Part shown: one piece after another, positions 8,580-17,413 of the stretch
How the letters are laid out: every line of letters starts with the position of its first letter
Numbering within the stretch: position 1 is the stretch's first letter
Source: Lentibacillus persicus
Lineage (GTDB): Bacteria; Bacillota; Bacilli; Bacillales; Amphibacillaceae
DNA length: 64,000 nucleotides
Assembly: GCF_900112705.1 (NCBI RefSeq)
Contig: NZ_FOMR01000008.1
Span: forward strand, 124,001 to 188,000
Reading direction: 5' to 3'
The notes under the pieces: generated by a model
Databases searched by the model: none
Told to the model about the DNA's origin: nothing
The model's input: only the letters and a program-made list of their open reading frames with translations
Program-made: the position numbers and the translations under genes

Positions 8580-9947
8580 ATGACTAAAAAATGCTCTTCA
8601 ATATTATTAGCAATGCTTATAGTGAGCCTCTTTACAAGACCTGTTATCCACGCTGCAGATGACTTTGGTCCTGAAGAATGGCATCAATACCGGATGAATA
8701 GTGACAAGAATGCTGTGTTCGATAATGGACGACCTCCGCTTGAAAACCAGACTTATCAAACAGCTGATCAAATTAGAGCGACACCGGTAATCGCGGGAAA
8801 TAAATTGTTCGTTGGCAACCATAATACAGGCGACCTGTTTGCTTTTAACGTGCTGACCGGTGAAAAGTTATGGCAAAATCAAGCGCCGAACTGGATTCAT
8901 TCCGAAATGATTTACAATGACGGGCAAGTATATGTTGGTTTTGGAAATCGTTTTTTTCAAGGTAATGGCATTCGGGGGACAGGAGAAAACGGTGTCATAG
9001 CACTCGATGCCGAAACAGGAGAAAAGCTGTGGACTTTTACCACTGAGGGAGAAGTTATGCCAACTCCGGCGTATTATGAGGATGCTTTATATATTGCAAC
9101 CGGGGACAAACATCTTTATAAGCTTGACCCTGAAACAGGCGAATTACTGCATAAAGCTGAAATTGGATCAACCGTCAGCATGTCCTCCCCCAACATAACA
9201 GATGAAACACTTTATATGGGTGGAAGCGGACCTCTGCCATATACATTTTATGCTTATGACGTGAAAAAAGATGTATTTAAATGGCAGATGGAATTTCCTG
9301 ATGTGTTTGCAGGTCTGGATGATGTTCCGCCGGCAGTTGCCAATAACACAGTCGTGACAACAGCAGTGACGGGAGACATTGACAGTCCGGAGCACTGGCT
9401 TTATGCGCTAAATGCTGAAACCGGTGAGATACTTTGGGAAGAAAGCCTGGGGACCGGTGCATTTGTCAGAAATAACAAATCGGGCGCACCAATCATTTAT
9501 GACGATAAGGTCTTGGTCGGCAGTCCAATAACACAAACATTTTATGCTTATGATTTGGAATCAGGTGAAAAGCTTTGGGAATTTGAAAATGAAGTGATTA
9601 AAGCCCCGCCAGCAGCCCAGGATGGCATTGTATATTTCTCAAACAAAGAAGGAATGGTGTATGCACTTGATACTGAAACCGGTGAAGTTATCGGGAAGAA
9701 AGAACTGAATGGTATACTGGCGCCCTCAGGACCGGTTATTATAAACGATACACTTTTTATAGGGAGTCAGGATTCTAATGTGTACGCTGTTCCATTGACT
9801 GACTTTACCAAAGATGAATCGGCACAGAAAACGAATATTGCTTCAGAAAACGATGAGCAAGCCAATACCATGCTGTACATTGCCGGGGGCATTGCAATCA
9901 TTCTGCTGGTGGTCTTCATTATTTATCTGCGAAAGCGTGTAAGTTGA
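8580..9947 (+). CDS. PQQ-like beta-propeller protein, membrane-anchored and outward-facing
   Basis: The 455-aa product starts with a signal peptide (hydrophobic LLAMLIVSLF, then AADD as a likely cleavage region). It then has seven or so blades with the repeated PQQ-like motif TGEKLW (LTGEKLWQN, ETGEKLWTF, ETGELLHK, ETGEILWEE, ESGEKLWEF, ETGEVIGK). It ends with a C-terminal helix (MLYIAGGIAIILLVVFIIYL) and a basic tail. It should therefore sit on the outer membrane face with a C-terminal anchor. The propeller likely binds a ligand or scaffolds proteins. No PQQ catalytic residues can be claimed. It follows tagH by 31 bases, suggesting co-transcription. The start at ATG 8580 has GAGAGGG about 8 bases upstream. 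Confidence 0.75.
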   Translation: MTKKCSSILLAMLIVSLFTRPVIHAADDFGPEEWHQYRMNSDKNAVFDNGRPPLENQTYQTADQIRATPVIAGNKLFVGNHNTGDLFAFNVLTGEKLWQNQAPNWIHSEMIYNDGQVYVGFGNRFFQGNGIRGTGENGVIALDAETGEKLWTFTTEGEVMPTPAYYEDALYIATGDKHLYKLDPETGELLHKAEIGSTVSMSSPNITDETLYMGGSGPLPYTFYAYDVKKDVFKWQMEFPDVFAGLDDVPPAVANNTVVTTAVTGDIDSPEHWLYALNAETGEILWEESLGTGAFVRNNKSGAPIIYDDKVLVGSPITQTFYAYDLESGEKLWEFENEVIKAPPAAQDGIVYFSNKEGMVYALDTETGEVIGKKELNGILAPSGPVIINDTLFIGSQDSNVYAVPLTDFTKDESAQKTNIASENDEQANTMLYIAGGIAIILLVVFIIYLRKRVS

Positions 9948-9963
9948 TAAAATAAGTGAACAT

Positions 9964-9992
9964 TTGTTTAAAAGGAGAAGAGTAAATAGTAT
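9964..9992 (+). promoter_or_regulatory. Predicted sigma-A promoter before the sulfotransferase pair
   Basis: TTGTTT and TAGTAT are 17 bases apart, with TATAAT overlapping three bases on. It precedes a repeat element and a 230-base leader before the first sulfotransferase-like gene. Confidence 0.45.
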
Positions 9993-10015
9993 AATGGGAC
10001 TAGTCGCCAGCATAG

Positions 10016-10139
10016 GAGGTTGGGACATAACTAAAAGAGCTTTGGAAAGACGAACGAAGTGACGTATATTTTTTGAGCACTAATTAATTCGCACTTATTG
10101 GCAGTTCTTTTAGTGATTACTTTTTTGTTCCAACTCTTA
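10016..10139. repeat. GAGGYTGGGACA-type intergenic repeat, copy 1
   Basis: The segment begins GAGGTTGGGACATAACTAAA and ends with a near-inverted copy (TTAGTGATTAC ... TTGTTCCAACTCTTA), so it can fold on itself. A related element with the same ends lies at 51210-51349. The rest of the 307-base gap (10140-10254) holds only the GAGGGTGA ribosome site of the next gene. Confidence 0.6.
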
Positions 10140-10254
10140 AAGCCATTCATATTGAAAGCGGTTAACCGGAGCCTGATAGGTGAGATTCGGCAATCGGCTT
10201 CAGCAGTCCATAAGATAGCGTTAATTTTAATTACATAAACGAGGGTGACAAGTT

Positions 10255-11235
10255 GTGAAAAAGACGATTTATTTGCACATAGGCTACCATAAAACAGCAA
10301 CTACATTTTTGCAATGGAGTATCTTTCCGAAGCTGAAAAAAGTAAAACTTATTCGAAAGACCCATGCAAAGGATTTATTGAATGAAGTACGGTTGCGTAA
10401 ATTAGATGAGGACGACGTTCTAAGAATCCGAAACGCGTTTGACAAGAAAGGCTCTGACAAAAAACCGACGTTAATTTCCTATGAGGGTTGGAGCGGGAGC
10501 CCGTTCTCCCAGAAAAAATCAAAGAGCGCTTACAGTATTTTGCAAGATTTGAGACGAATTTTCCCGGAGGAACACTATGATGTTCACCTGATTATCGGTA
10601 TCCGGAAGCAGGTGGACCTGATGACATCCTTGTATATTGAGTTCCTTCACCAAGGGGGAAATAAGACCGAAGCAGACTACATCGACGAACTTGAACGCAA
10701 TAATAAATTTACCAACTACTTGTACAATGATTACCTGGATGCTGTAGAGAAACTGTTTGGCAAAAACTATTTTATCTTCATTTATGAGAATTTTAAAAAA
10801 GGAAAAGATAACTATCTATTGGAGCTATTAAACTATCTCGGGGTTAAAAAAGTTCCTGAATACAGCAATCAGCAAGTAAATCGCAGTTATGGCGTTTTTC
10901 AGGCGAAAATGGCAAGAAAACTGAACACATTATTCAAGACCCAGAAGAACCCTGATGGAAAGATACCTGAAATAAAAATCAAACTAAAACGAAATTATAG
11001 TAAAAAAATGGCTGAAAAACTGTTGGACAAAAAGAAAAAAACGATCACGCTGTCTCCGCGGACATTGCTGCAAAACAAGTTAAGTTTCAAATTGCACTAC
11101 AAACGATATCATATGTCAGAAAACCTGCAGAAAAAAATCAACCGTTACTTTAATGAAGATAATGAGAAACTTGCGCAGCGGGAAGGGATAAACCTGCCAA
11201 GTTACTATTATGAAGATAAGAGGGAAACAAATTGA
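10255..11235 (+). CDS. Sulfotransferase-like P-loop protein, first of a tandem pair
   Basis: The 326-aa protein has the sulfotransferase 5'-phosphosulfate loop near residues 8-20 (HIGYHKTATTFLQ, compare KxGTTxL in known enzymes). It has a 3'-phosphate-binding segment near 116-130 (IGIRKQVDLMTSLY, with the R ... S pattern). The family moves a sulfuryl group from PAPS to a sugar, lipid or protein. Start is GTG with GAGGGTGA in front. The C-terminal third is Lys/Arg-rich. It lies between WTA export and WTA turnover genes and is 17 bases from its paralogue. A wall-polymer acceptor is inference; no PAPS-making genes are in the window. Confidence 0.7.
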   Translation: MKKTIYLHIGYHKTATTFLQWSIFPKLKKVKLIRKTHAKDLLNEVRLRKLDEDDVLRIRNAFDKKGSDKKPTLISYEGWSGSPFSQKKSKSAYSILQDLRRIFPEEHYDVHLIIGIRKQVDLMTSLYIEFLHQGGNKTEADYIDELERNNKFTNYLYNDYLDAVEKLFGKNYFIFIYENFKKGKDNYLLELLNYLGVKKVPEYSNQQVNRSYGVFQAKMARKLNTLFKTQKNPDGKIPEIKIKLKRNYSKKMAEKLLDKKKKTITLSPRTLLQNKLSFKLHYKRYHMSENLQKKINRYFNEDNEKLAQREGINLPSYYYEDKRETN

Positions 11236-11252
11236 TGTGAAGGAGCGTTTTT

Positions 11253-12218
11253 TTGAAACGAATCGTTTATTTGCATGTCGGGTTTCATAAAACAGCGACA
11301 ACGTTTCTGCAATGGAAGGTATTTCCCCAATTAAGTGAAGTTAATTTAATAAAAAAGGCAGATGCCAAAAAACTGTTGACCGAAGTGCGGTTAAAAAAAT
11401 TAAGCGATAATGATATCAAACGAATCAGATCCGGACTTGAAAGTAAGGTGTCAGACAGCGGACCGATTCTCGTGTCCTATGAGGGATGGACGGGCAGCCC
11501 TTTCTCACAGAAAAAATCCAAAAGTGCCTATACAATTTTAAAGGATTTGCACCGGCTTTTTCCGCAAGAACATTATGATGTTCACCTTATTATTGGCATC
11601 CGAAAGCAAGTAGATATTATGACATCCTTATATGTGGAATTTCTGCATCAGGGCGGCACTAAAACAGAAGAGGCGTATTTTGAAGAGCTCAGGAAGAATA
11701 ACAAACTAAGGCATTATTTATATAATGATTATTTGACCACTGTTGAACAGCTTTTTGGAGATAACTATTTTGTTTTCATCTATGAAAATTTTAAAAAAGA
11801 ACAAGAAAACTACTTGTTAAGACTATTAAATTACATAGGTGTGGAAAACATTCCGGAATATAACAATGTGAGGTTGAATCGCAGTTATGGTGTGCTTCAG
11901 GCAAAGCTTGCCCGCCTGCTTAATAAACTGTTTAAATCAAAGAAAAACCCAAAGGGAAAAATCCCGCAGTTTTCAATTACACTCAAGCGGAAAAACAGCA
12001 GGAAACTTGCTGAAATATTAACCGGTAAACCAAAACGAAAAGTCACCATATCGCCAAGAACACTCCTGAAAAATAACTTAAGTTTCAAGCTGCATTACAA
12101 GCGGTATGAATTACCCAAAACCTTGCAGGATGAGATCAATCAGTATTATGAAGAAGATAACCTTAAGCTCGCAAAAAGGGACAATATAAATCTTCCGGAA
12201 TACTATCATCTCTCTTAG
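11253..12218 (+). CDS. Sulfotransferase-like P-loop protein, second of a tandem pair
   Basis: This 321-aa protein aligns along its whole length with the gene before it: same P-loop (HVGFHKTATTFLQ), same YEGWTGSPFSQKKSKSAY block, same IGIRKQVDIMTSLY 3'-phosphate site and same C-terminal FKLHYKRYELP. I judge identity at about 60 percent by eye, so the pair arose by tandem duplication. Start is TTG with GAAGGAG seven bases before it. Keeping two complete copies with intact motifs suggests different acceptors or positions rather than decay. Confidence 0.7.
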   Translation: MKRIVYLHVGFHKTATTFLQWKVFPQLSEVNLIKKADAKKLLTEVRLKKLSDNDIKRIRSGLESKVSDSGPILVSYEGWTGSPFSQKKSKSAYTILKDLHRLFPQEHYDVHLIIGIRKQVDIMTSLYVEFLHQGGTKTEEAYFEELRKNNKLRHYLYNDYLTTVEQLFGDNYFVFIYENFKKEQENYLLRLLNYIGVENIPEYNNVRLNRSYGVLQAKLARLLNKLFKSKKNPKGKIPQFSITLKRKNSRKLAEILTGKPKRKVTISPRTLLKNNLSFKLHYKRYELPKTLQDEINQYYEEDNLKLAKRDNINLPEYYHLS

Positions 12219-12228
12219 TAACAATTAG

Positions 12229-12256
12229 CGTCCTGTGTTTGCAGGGCGTTATTTTT
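12229..12256. terminator. Terminator between convergent genes
   Basis: GCGTCCTG and CAGGGCGT form a short stem with one G-U pair, followed by TATTTTTT on the plus strand. The stop of the minus-strand phosphodiesterase gene lies in the U-run. Confidence 0.6.
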
Positions 12257-12974
12257 TAAAAATCACCGGTTCATTCGAAAACACACCGTCAACGCCGTAT
12301 TGGAGCAGCTCGTCGTACCGCTTGGTATCGTTCACAGTAAACGGATAAACCTCATAGCCCTGCTGCTTGCTTTCTTGAACAAACGTTTGATCAACATACA
12401 CGTGATTCGGATGCAGGCTTCTTATGTTTAGACCGCTGTTCGCAGCATAGATCCATGGTTCAAGCATCCGGTAATAAAAAAGCATCCCCAGATCGATCCC
12501 AGGATGCATGTCCTGGACTTTTTTCAAAGCGACGTGGTCGAATGACGAAATGATGACATTTTCAAGTCGGTTGTGCGCATTCAGCGTATTAAGCAGTCTC
12601 CGCTCAATGCCATCATAAATAACCGGAATATTTTTGATTTCAATGTTCAGAAAAAGTTCAGGCGGGCAAATATCAAGCACCTCATCCAGTGTCGGGAGCG
12701 TTGTGCCGGCATACTCGTTTCCAAACGCAGACCCAACATCAATTTGCCGGATTTCTTCCAGCGTATAATCGTTTATTAGCCCGTCAAACTTTTTGTTGAA
12801 CCGGGCGAATTTATGGTCATGGGCGACAACTAAATGATTATCCTTGGATAATTGTATGTCCAATTCGATTGCTCTTGCCCCGTGTTCAATTGCTTTATGA
12901 AACGCGGGGAGTGTGTTTTCCGGCGCTTCGGTCAGTGAGCCCCGATGGGCAAAATTTAATGGCATGTTTTTCAC
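12249..12974 (-). CDS. Glycerophosphodiester phosphodiesterase
   Basis: The 241-aa TIM-barrel enzyme cleaves glycerophosphodiesters to glycerol 3-phosphate and an alcohol. Motifs are FAHRGSLTEAPENTLPAF (catalytic His-Arg and Glu-Asn), ELDIQLSKDNHLVVAHD (metal-binding Glu-Asp and second His) and LNIEIKN (metal Glu/Lys). There is no signal peptide, so it is cytoplasmic UgpQ/YhdW-like rather than secreted GlpQ. Its place among WTA genes fits recycling of glycerol phosphate, but it could act on phospholipid products. It has its own promoter region (12975-13261 is shared with tagO, divergent). Confidence 0.9.
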   Translation of the reverse strand: MKNMPLNFAHRGSLTEAPENTLPAFHKAIEHGARAIELDIQLSKDNHLVVAHDHKFARFNKKFDGLINDYTLEEIRQIDVGSAFGNEYAGTTLPTLDEVLDICPPELFLNIEIKNIPVIYDGIERRLLNTLNAHNRLENVIISSFDHVALKKVQDMHPGIDLGMLFYYRMLEPWIYAANSGLNIRSLHPNHVYVDQTFVQESKQQGYEVYPFTVNDTKRYDELLQYGVDGVFSNEPVIFKK

Positions 12975-13261
12975 TCCAATTTGTTATGTCTGATTACAGT
13001 ATAGCGTCGACATAAACGGCTTTCAAAAGATTATCCTGCACACTGTACGAACGTGACGCATGAATGAGAAGGTAAGCGGGTATGTTACGTATAAGTTAAC
13101 GCATTATTAAGATATACGGAAAATAAATGAAAAAGTCTTCCAACAACAATGGTTATAAGGTATAGTTAACGTATGTTTGTAAATTGTATGTAAAGCGTAG
13201 CGAAACATTTTTGCTGTTACGAACGTCTAATGAGAGAGACAAAATAAACGAGGTGGGCTAA

Positions 13262-14317
13262 GTGGCCAAAATCTTTTTATTAGCCTTTATAACAATGCTG
13301 GTGTCACTCTTAATCACACCAGTTATGATAAAATTTGCGGGTTGGGTTAAAGCAACAGATAAACCCGATTTTCGAAAAGTCCATACTGCACCGATTCCAA
13401 CGCTGGGCGGGCTCGCGATTTTCGTGAGTTTTCTAATAGGCGTTTTAATCCTGCAACCGGCAGGTGACTACCACGTTGCAATTTTAACAGGTGCCTTTGT
13501 CATTGTGGGATTAGGCTTCTTTGACGATATATTTAATTTGGCGGCAAAGACTAAATTTATCACACAGCTTGCCGTGGCCTTGTTTGTCGTGTATTGGGGC
13601 GGTCTGCAGATGGAATTTATCAATCTGCCGTTTGGTGGCGAGATTGAGTTTGGTTTCTTCAGCTCGATTGTTACGATATTATGGATTGTTGGTGTTACGA
13701 ATGCCATCAACCTGATTGATGGACTGGATGGACTCGCTGCAGGCGTTTCCTCAATAGCGCTGCTAACACTGGCCGTGATGGCTGTCATTATGGGAAATGT
13801 GTATGTGGCGACAATGGCATTTATTCTGTTTTTCAGTACATCAGGATTTTTGCGCTACAATTTTTTTCCGGCAAAAATTTTCATGGGCGATACCGGTGCC
13901 TTGTTTTTAGGGTATATGATTGGAGTACTGGCACTGCTCGGTTTTAAAAATGTCACCGTTATCTCATTCATCATTCCCATTTTCATTTTAGGTGTGCCAA
14001 TTACCGACACACTGATCGCGATGATACGGCGTTTTATCAACAAACAGCCGTTGTCAAGCCCGGACAGTGCGCACTTGCACCACCGGCTAATCCGTGCCGG
14101 GTTCACGCATAAGCAAACGGTGCTGTTTATTTACGCATTAAGCGCTATGTTCTGTATCTCGGCCATCCTGTTTTCAATGACAACAGTGTGGGGATCGATT
14201 GTCATCTTTTCGATTACATTGCTGACAATGCAAGTGCTAATTGAAAATCTTGAAATGATTAATAGTGATTACAAGCCGCTTACTAATTTTGTGAAATTGC
14301 TGCGGCAGCGGCCTTAA
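13262..14317 (+). CDS. tagO: Undecaprenyl-phosphate GlcNAc-1-phosphate transferase
   Basis: The 351-aa polytopic protein of the MraY/WecA family starts wall teichoic acid and other wall glycan synthesis by making undecaprenyl-PP-GlcNAc. About ten membrane helices are visible. Conserved cytoplasmic loops are GLGFFDDIF, AINLIDGLDGLAAG, KIFMGDTGALFLGY and the HLHHRLI motif. Start is GTG preceded by GAGGTGG at 13250. It is divergent from the phosphodiesterase, with 287 bases between. I could not fix a convincing promoter there. Confidence 0.93.
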   Translation: MAKIFLLAFITMLVSLLITPVMIKFAGWVKATDKPDFRKVHTAPIPTLGGLAIFVSFLIGVLILQPAGDYHVAILTGAFVIVGLGFFDDIFNLAAKTKFITQLAVALFVVYWGGLQMEFINLPFGGEIEFGFFSSIVTILWIVGVTNAINLIDGLDGLAAGVSSIALLTLAVMAVIMGNVYVATMAFILFFSTSGFLRYNFFPAKIFMGDTGALFLGYMIGVLALLGFKNVTVISFIIPIFILGVPITDTLIAMIRRFINKQPLSSPDSAHLHHRLIRAGFTHKQTVLFIYALSAMFCISAILFSMTTVWGSIVIFSITLLTMQVLIENLEMINSDYKPLTNFVKLLRQRP

Positions 14318-14465
14318 GGGACAGGCATCCGGTTCTAAGCCGTGCACTTGTTGCCGGAATTGTGGACATTACGGTCCCCGTCTTTATAGAAGGCTCTTTT
14401 CAGAAACTTTGTTGCTTGTTAACCTTCGCAGTTTCCATAAAATGTAACGTAACTTTGAGATTGAG

Positions 14466-14577
14466 GTTGTGTGTATCCCACCGCTCCGGAAATACACGCC
14501 GCTTTCCGCGGGCGGCTGATGAGCCTTCTCGTGCTATCGCACGCGAAGTCTCACCTATGCCTTTGCTCCCGCAGGAG
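14466..14577 (+). repeat. Composite interspersed repeat, copy 1, left part (interrupted by IS110)
   Basis: This GC-rich segment (CGGAAATACAC, CTTTCCGCGGGCGGCTG, CTATGCCTTTGCTCCCGCAGGAG) matches 53203-53388. Here it stops after CTCCCGCAGGAG and the matching sequence resumes at 16335, past the insertion element. The stretch 14318-14465 between tagO and the repeat shows no gene. Confidence 0.75.
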
Positions 14578-14675
14578 CATTCCTATTGGGGGAGGCATTC
14601 CCCCTCTTGAAACAAAACAAGGTCCTCCGTTAAGATGCAGATATACAACACCACACATCTAAGGAGGACCTTACA

Positions 14676-15962
14676 ATGCATGATAAAGTGAATGACAAAA
14701 TTAATCAAGTGACAGAAGACACGTTAATTATTGGTGTTGATATCGCTAAGAGAAAACACTATGCCTGTGCGATTGATGACCGCGGGCGGGAGCTTAAGCG
14801 CGCCTTTTCGTTTAAACAGTCATATCAAGGTTTCGAAAACTTTATTCAGGCTATCAATGAGTTGAAAACCAAACATCAAAAAACGAACGTGCTCATTGGC
14901 TTTGAAGCCACCGGTCATTACTGGAAAAATCTCGCGGAACGCTTACGGGACGAAGAACTTTTGTATGTCATTGTTAATCCGATGCATGTCAAGCGTTCCA
15001 AAGAGTTCGAGGATAACAACCAGTCCAAAAATGATAAAAAAGACGCTCGGTTGATTGCCCGTCTCGTCGAAAATGGCTACTTTACCTTTCACCGCTTTCT
15101 GAAAGACATCGAAGCAGAACTTCGTGAGTGCACCATGTGGCGGCGAGATCTTATTGATGAACGGGCGAGCTTAAAAAATAAGCTGGCTAACTGGACCGAT
15201 CAATACTTTCCGGAATTTACGGAAGTCTTTAAAGACTGGGGTATTCAGGCACGTACCGTTCTCCGGTATACCCCGTATCCCAAAGATGTCCAGACACGTT
15301 CAGTCGAGGAGTGTATGGCTTTATACCTTGAAGACAAGGGCGCCCGATTCTTATCCCGAAACAAAATAGCTGAGCTCAAGGAACGGGCATCATTATCCAT
15401 TGGCCGCACGCAAGGACAGGAGATGGCCTATTTCAAATTGGTCAACCTCTTAGATCAATATGCCTTGTTGGAAAAACAAATCCAGGCGATCGAAGAAAAG
15501 CTCTGCTTCTATGCCCGTCAGCTTTCTGATTTCGAATGGATCGCATCTATCCGCGGAGTAAGTGACCTTCAGGCAGCTGAGCTCCTTGCCGAAACCGGAC
15601 CACTTTCCCAATACAGTCATCCACGCCAACTGATTAAATTAGCGGGATTGACGCTGCGGGATGACTCTTCCGGTGATCGGGAAGGCGAGAAACGACTGTC
15701 GAAGCGAGGACGAAAAGCCCTGCGAGCGCTCCTGTTCCGGATGGTGACGACCATTCTTCCTAATAATGAAGCGTTTAAGGCTATCTATCAGTATTATATC
15801 GATCGTTCTGACAATCCACTCAAGAAGAAGGAAGCGAAGGTGGCGTTATGCCGAAAGATCCTGCAAGTTGTCTACGGGATGAGTAAACACCAGTGCCCTT
15901 TTGACGGCGATCAAATGAGACGAGATCTATCGAGTCATCTTCCAGTGAACCAAGCGGCATAG
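14676..15962 (+). CDS. IS110-family transposase/recombinase
   Basis: This 428-aa protein has the N-terminal DEDD RuvC-like domain: Asp22 in IIGVDIAK, Glu77 in GFEATGHYW and Asp120/Asp123 in NDKKDARL. The C-terminal Transposase_20 domain has IRGVSDLQAAELLAETG and LAGLTLRDDSSG followed by the SKRGRKALR motif, which contains the candidate catalytic serine region. Length (about 400-430 aa) is normal and there is no frameshift, so it may be active. The start has AAGGAGG about 7 bases upstream. Confidence 0.95.
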   Translation: MHDKVNDKINQVTEDTLIIGVDIAKRKHYACAIDDRGRELKRAFSFKQSYQGFENFIQAINELKTKHQKTNVLIGFEATGHYWKNLAERLRDEELLYVIVNPMHVKRSKEFEDNNQSKNDKKDARLIARLVENGYFTFHRFLKDIEAELRECTMWRRDLIDERASLKNKLANWTDQYFPEFTEVFKDWGIQARTVLRYTPYPKDVQTRSVEECMALYLEDKGARFLSRNKIAELKERASLSIGRTQGQEMAYFKLVNLLDQYALLEKQIQAIEEKLCFYARQLSDFEWIASIRGVSDLQAAELLAETGPLSQYSHPRQLIKLAGLTLRDDSSGDREGEKRLSKRGRKALRALLFRMVTTILPNNEAFKAIYQYYIDRSDNPLKKKEAKVALCRKILQVVYGMSKHQCPFDGDQMRRDLSSHLPVNQAA

Positions 15963-16334
15963 CGTTTCCGTGCACTCTCGTCCCCCTGTTTATAACAACA
16001 AAGATGATCCGGAGAAGCCGCCAAACGTCGACATACGACCTCGAGTCCATGCAGGAGCATTATGCGGCCTCCGCCTTAGGATGAGACCCAATGAAGGAAA
16101 GCATGCGCACGACGCCAAGAGACCTGGGAGGGTACGTTCTCCTAAGATGTGCGGAGATCCAAAGGGCATCGGAATACGCTTTTCCGTTAACACGAGATTG
16201 TTAGCGACCGCAACGCGTCAGGGTTATTTCCATTTTTTTCCTTTAAGAAAGCTTTCTGCCGTTCTTTGACAACGAAAATTTTTTAAAAGAAATTTTGCCA
16301 CCTTATAAACACTGGTATATCAACCTTTCCGGAG
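15963..16334 (+). ncRNA. Candidate bridge RNA region of the IS110 element
   Basis: IS110-family recombinases use a noncoding RNA from the element's long untranslated end to pair with target and donor DNA. Here the only long noncoding end is downstream of the transposase. It contains GCAGGAGCATT at 16051-16061, identical to the left insertion junction at 14571-14581. A few bases later CCTCCG (16069-16074) is the complement of CGGAGG at the right end of the element. RNA boundaries and folds were not computed. Confidence 0.5.
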
Positions 16335-16610
16335 GGAGTCGGCATGTATTTCCTTCGCTCACAATTGCTCATTGAAGTTTTACATGTTTAATCAGTGATG
16401 ATATTTATACACTCACACCAGCAGCTGGAATATGCGAGACTCCTGTGGGACAGCGAGCCTAAGAGACCCCGCAGTGAGCGGTTTTTGCTCACGAGGAGGC
16501 TCGTGGTGAGCCCACGGAAAGCGAGTATATTCCAGCTGCGTCGCCAGGGAGGCTAATGAAATTTTCACAAGTTCGCACTTTACATCTTGTACGCAGAAGA
16601 TAATGACAAT
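16335..16610 (+). repeat. Composite interspersed repeat, copy 1, right part
   Basis: The segment matches 53385-53660 nearly base for base. Its core at 16421-16539 is 119 bp long, bounded by the inverted repeat GCAGCTGGAATAT / ATATTCCAGCTGC, and the core at 53471-53589 has the same length. The end runs into the leader of tagA, so an in-frame ATG at 16587 belongs to the repeat and not to the gene. Confidence 0.85.
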
Positions 16611-16646
16611 TTATTTGAAAACAGCCTAATAGAAAGGTTGCAAATC

Positions 16647-17375
16647 ATGAACGACACGATAACGATAATGGATATCGATTTTGTCAATACAACACAAAAG
16701 GAACTGTTGCAAAATCATATTGCGCCACGCTTGGAAGCTGAGAAAAAAAGCTTTATAGTTACGGCTAATCCGGAAATTGTCATGCAGACGCGGGAAGACC
16801 CACGCTATAAAAAAAGTGTCCAGTCAGCCGATTACGTCACCCCCGATGGTGTAGGCGTTCTAATGGCGGCAAAATATTTGAAACTGCCATTAAAAGAACG
16901 GATTGCAGGGTATGATTTAATGCTTGATTTGCTTCAGTATGCAAATGAGCATAAGCTGAGCTGCTATTTTCTCGGCGCTAAGGAAGAAGTGAATGAAAAA
17001 GCTGTTGCTGAAGTGAAAAAACAATTCCCGGCCATTCATATAGCCGGCAGGCACCATGGATACTTTGATATCGATGACGAAACGATCACTTCAGAGATTG
17101 AACGGTCGAAAGCAGACCTTGTGTTCGTAGCGCTGGGGCTGCCGCGGCAGGAGTTGTGGATATCACGGCATATTGACAAATTTTCCAAAGGCCTTTTTAT
17201 GGGGGTAGGGGGCAGCCTTGACGGACTTGCCGGCACCTTTAAACGGGCGCCGGACATATGGATCAAATTAAACCTGGAATGGCTGTACCGCCTGTTAAAG
17301 CAACCGACCCGCTTTAAGCGGATATTAAAGGTATTCGAATTTATGTTTAGAATTATATTTCGAAAAAGCACATAA
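16647..17375 (+). CDS. tagA: N-acetylglucosaminyldiphosphoundecaprenol ManNAc transferase
   Basis: The 242-aa protein is a WecB/TagA/CpsF family (GT26) enzyme. It adds ManNAc from UDP-ManNAc to the TagO product, completing the WTA linkage disaccharide. Motifs are VTANPEIVMQTRED, SADYVTPDGVGVLMAAK, RIAGYDLM, HGYFD and VALGLPRQELWI. I chose ATG 16647 with GAAAGG before it; the longer frame from 16587 starts inside an interspersed repeat. The repeat plus IS110 directly upstream may have changed its promoter. Confidence 0.93.
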   Translation: MNDTITIMDIDFVNTTQKELLQNHIAPRLEAEKKSFIVTANPEIVMQTREDPRYKKSVQSADYVTPDGVGVLMAAKYLKLPLKERIAGYDLMLDLLQYANEHKLSCYFLGAKEEVNEKAVAEVKKQFPAIHIAGRHHGYFDIDDETITSEIERSKADLVFVALGLPRQELWISRHIDKFSKGLFMGVGGSLDGLAGTFKRAPDIWIKLNLEWLYRLLKQPTRFKRILKVFEFMFRIIFRKST

Positions 17376-17379
17376 AAAA

Positions 17380-17413
17380 ATTGCCGGCCTCAATTGAGGT
17401 CGGCAATTTTTTA
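17380..17413. terminator. Bidirectional terminator between tagA and the LCP gene
   Basis: ATTGCCGGCCTC and GAGGTCGGCAAT form a 12-bp stem with one mismatch around AATT, flanked by A7 and T6. It works on both strands. The minus-strand gene's stop lies at its edge. Confidence 0.88.

Larger units (their letters stand above)
14578..16334 (+). mobile_element. IS110-family insertion sequence, about 1.76 kb
   Basis: Ends are set by comparing the interrupted repeat with the uninterrupted copy near 53388. The left flank ends ...GCAGGAG, the right flank resumes GGAGTCGGC..., and GGAG is shared (positions 14574-14577 and 16335-16338). There are no long terminal inverted repeats and no long target duplication, as is usual for IS110. 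The insertion point is in the palindrome CTCC-CGCA-GGAG. The noncoding part is short on the left (98 bp) and long on the right (372 bp). Confidence 0.8.

Noticed and set aside
16587-16646. N-terminal extension of tagA from an upstream ATG
   Set aside because: The extra 20 codons are in the interspersed repeat, and the family's conserved N-terminus begins at the ATG at 16647 with its own ribosome site.
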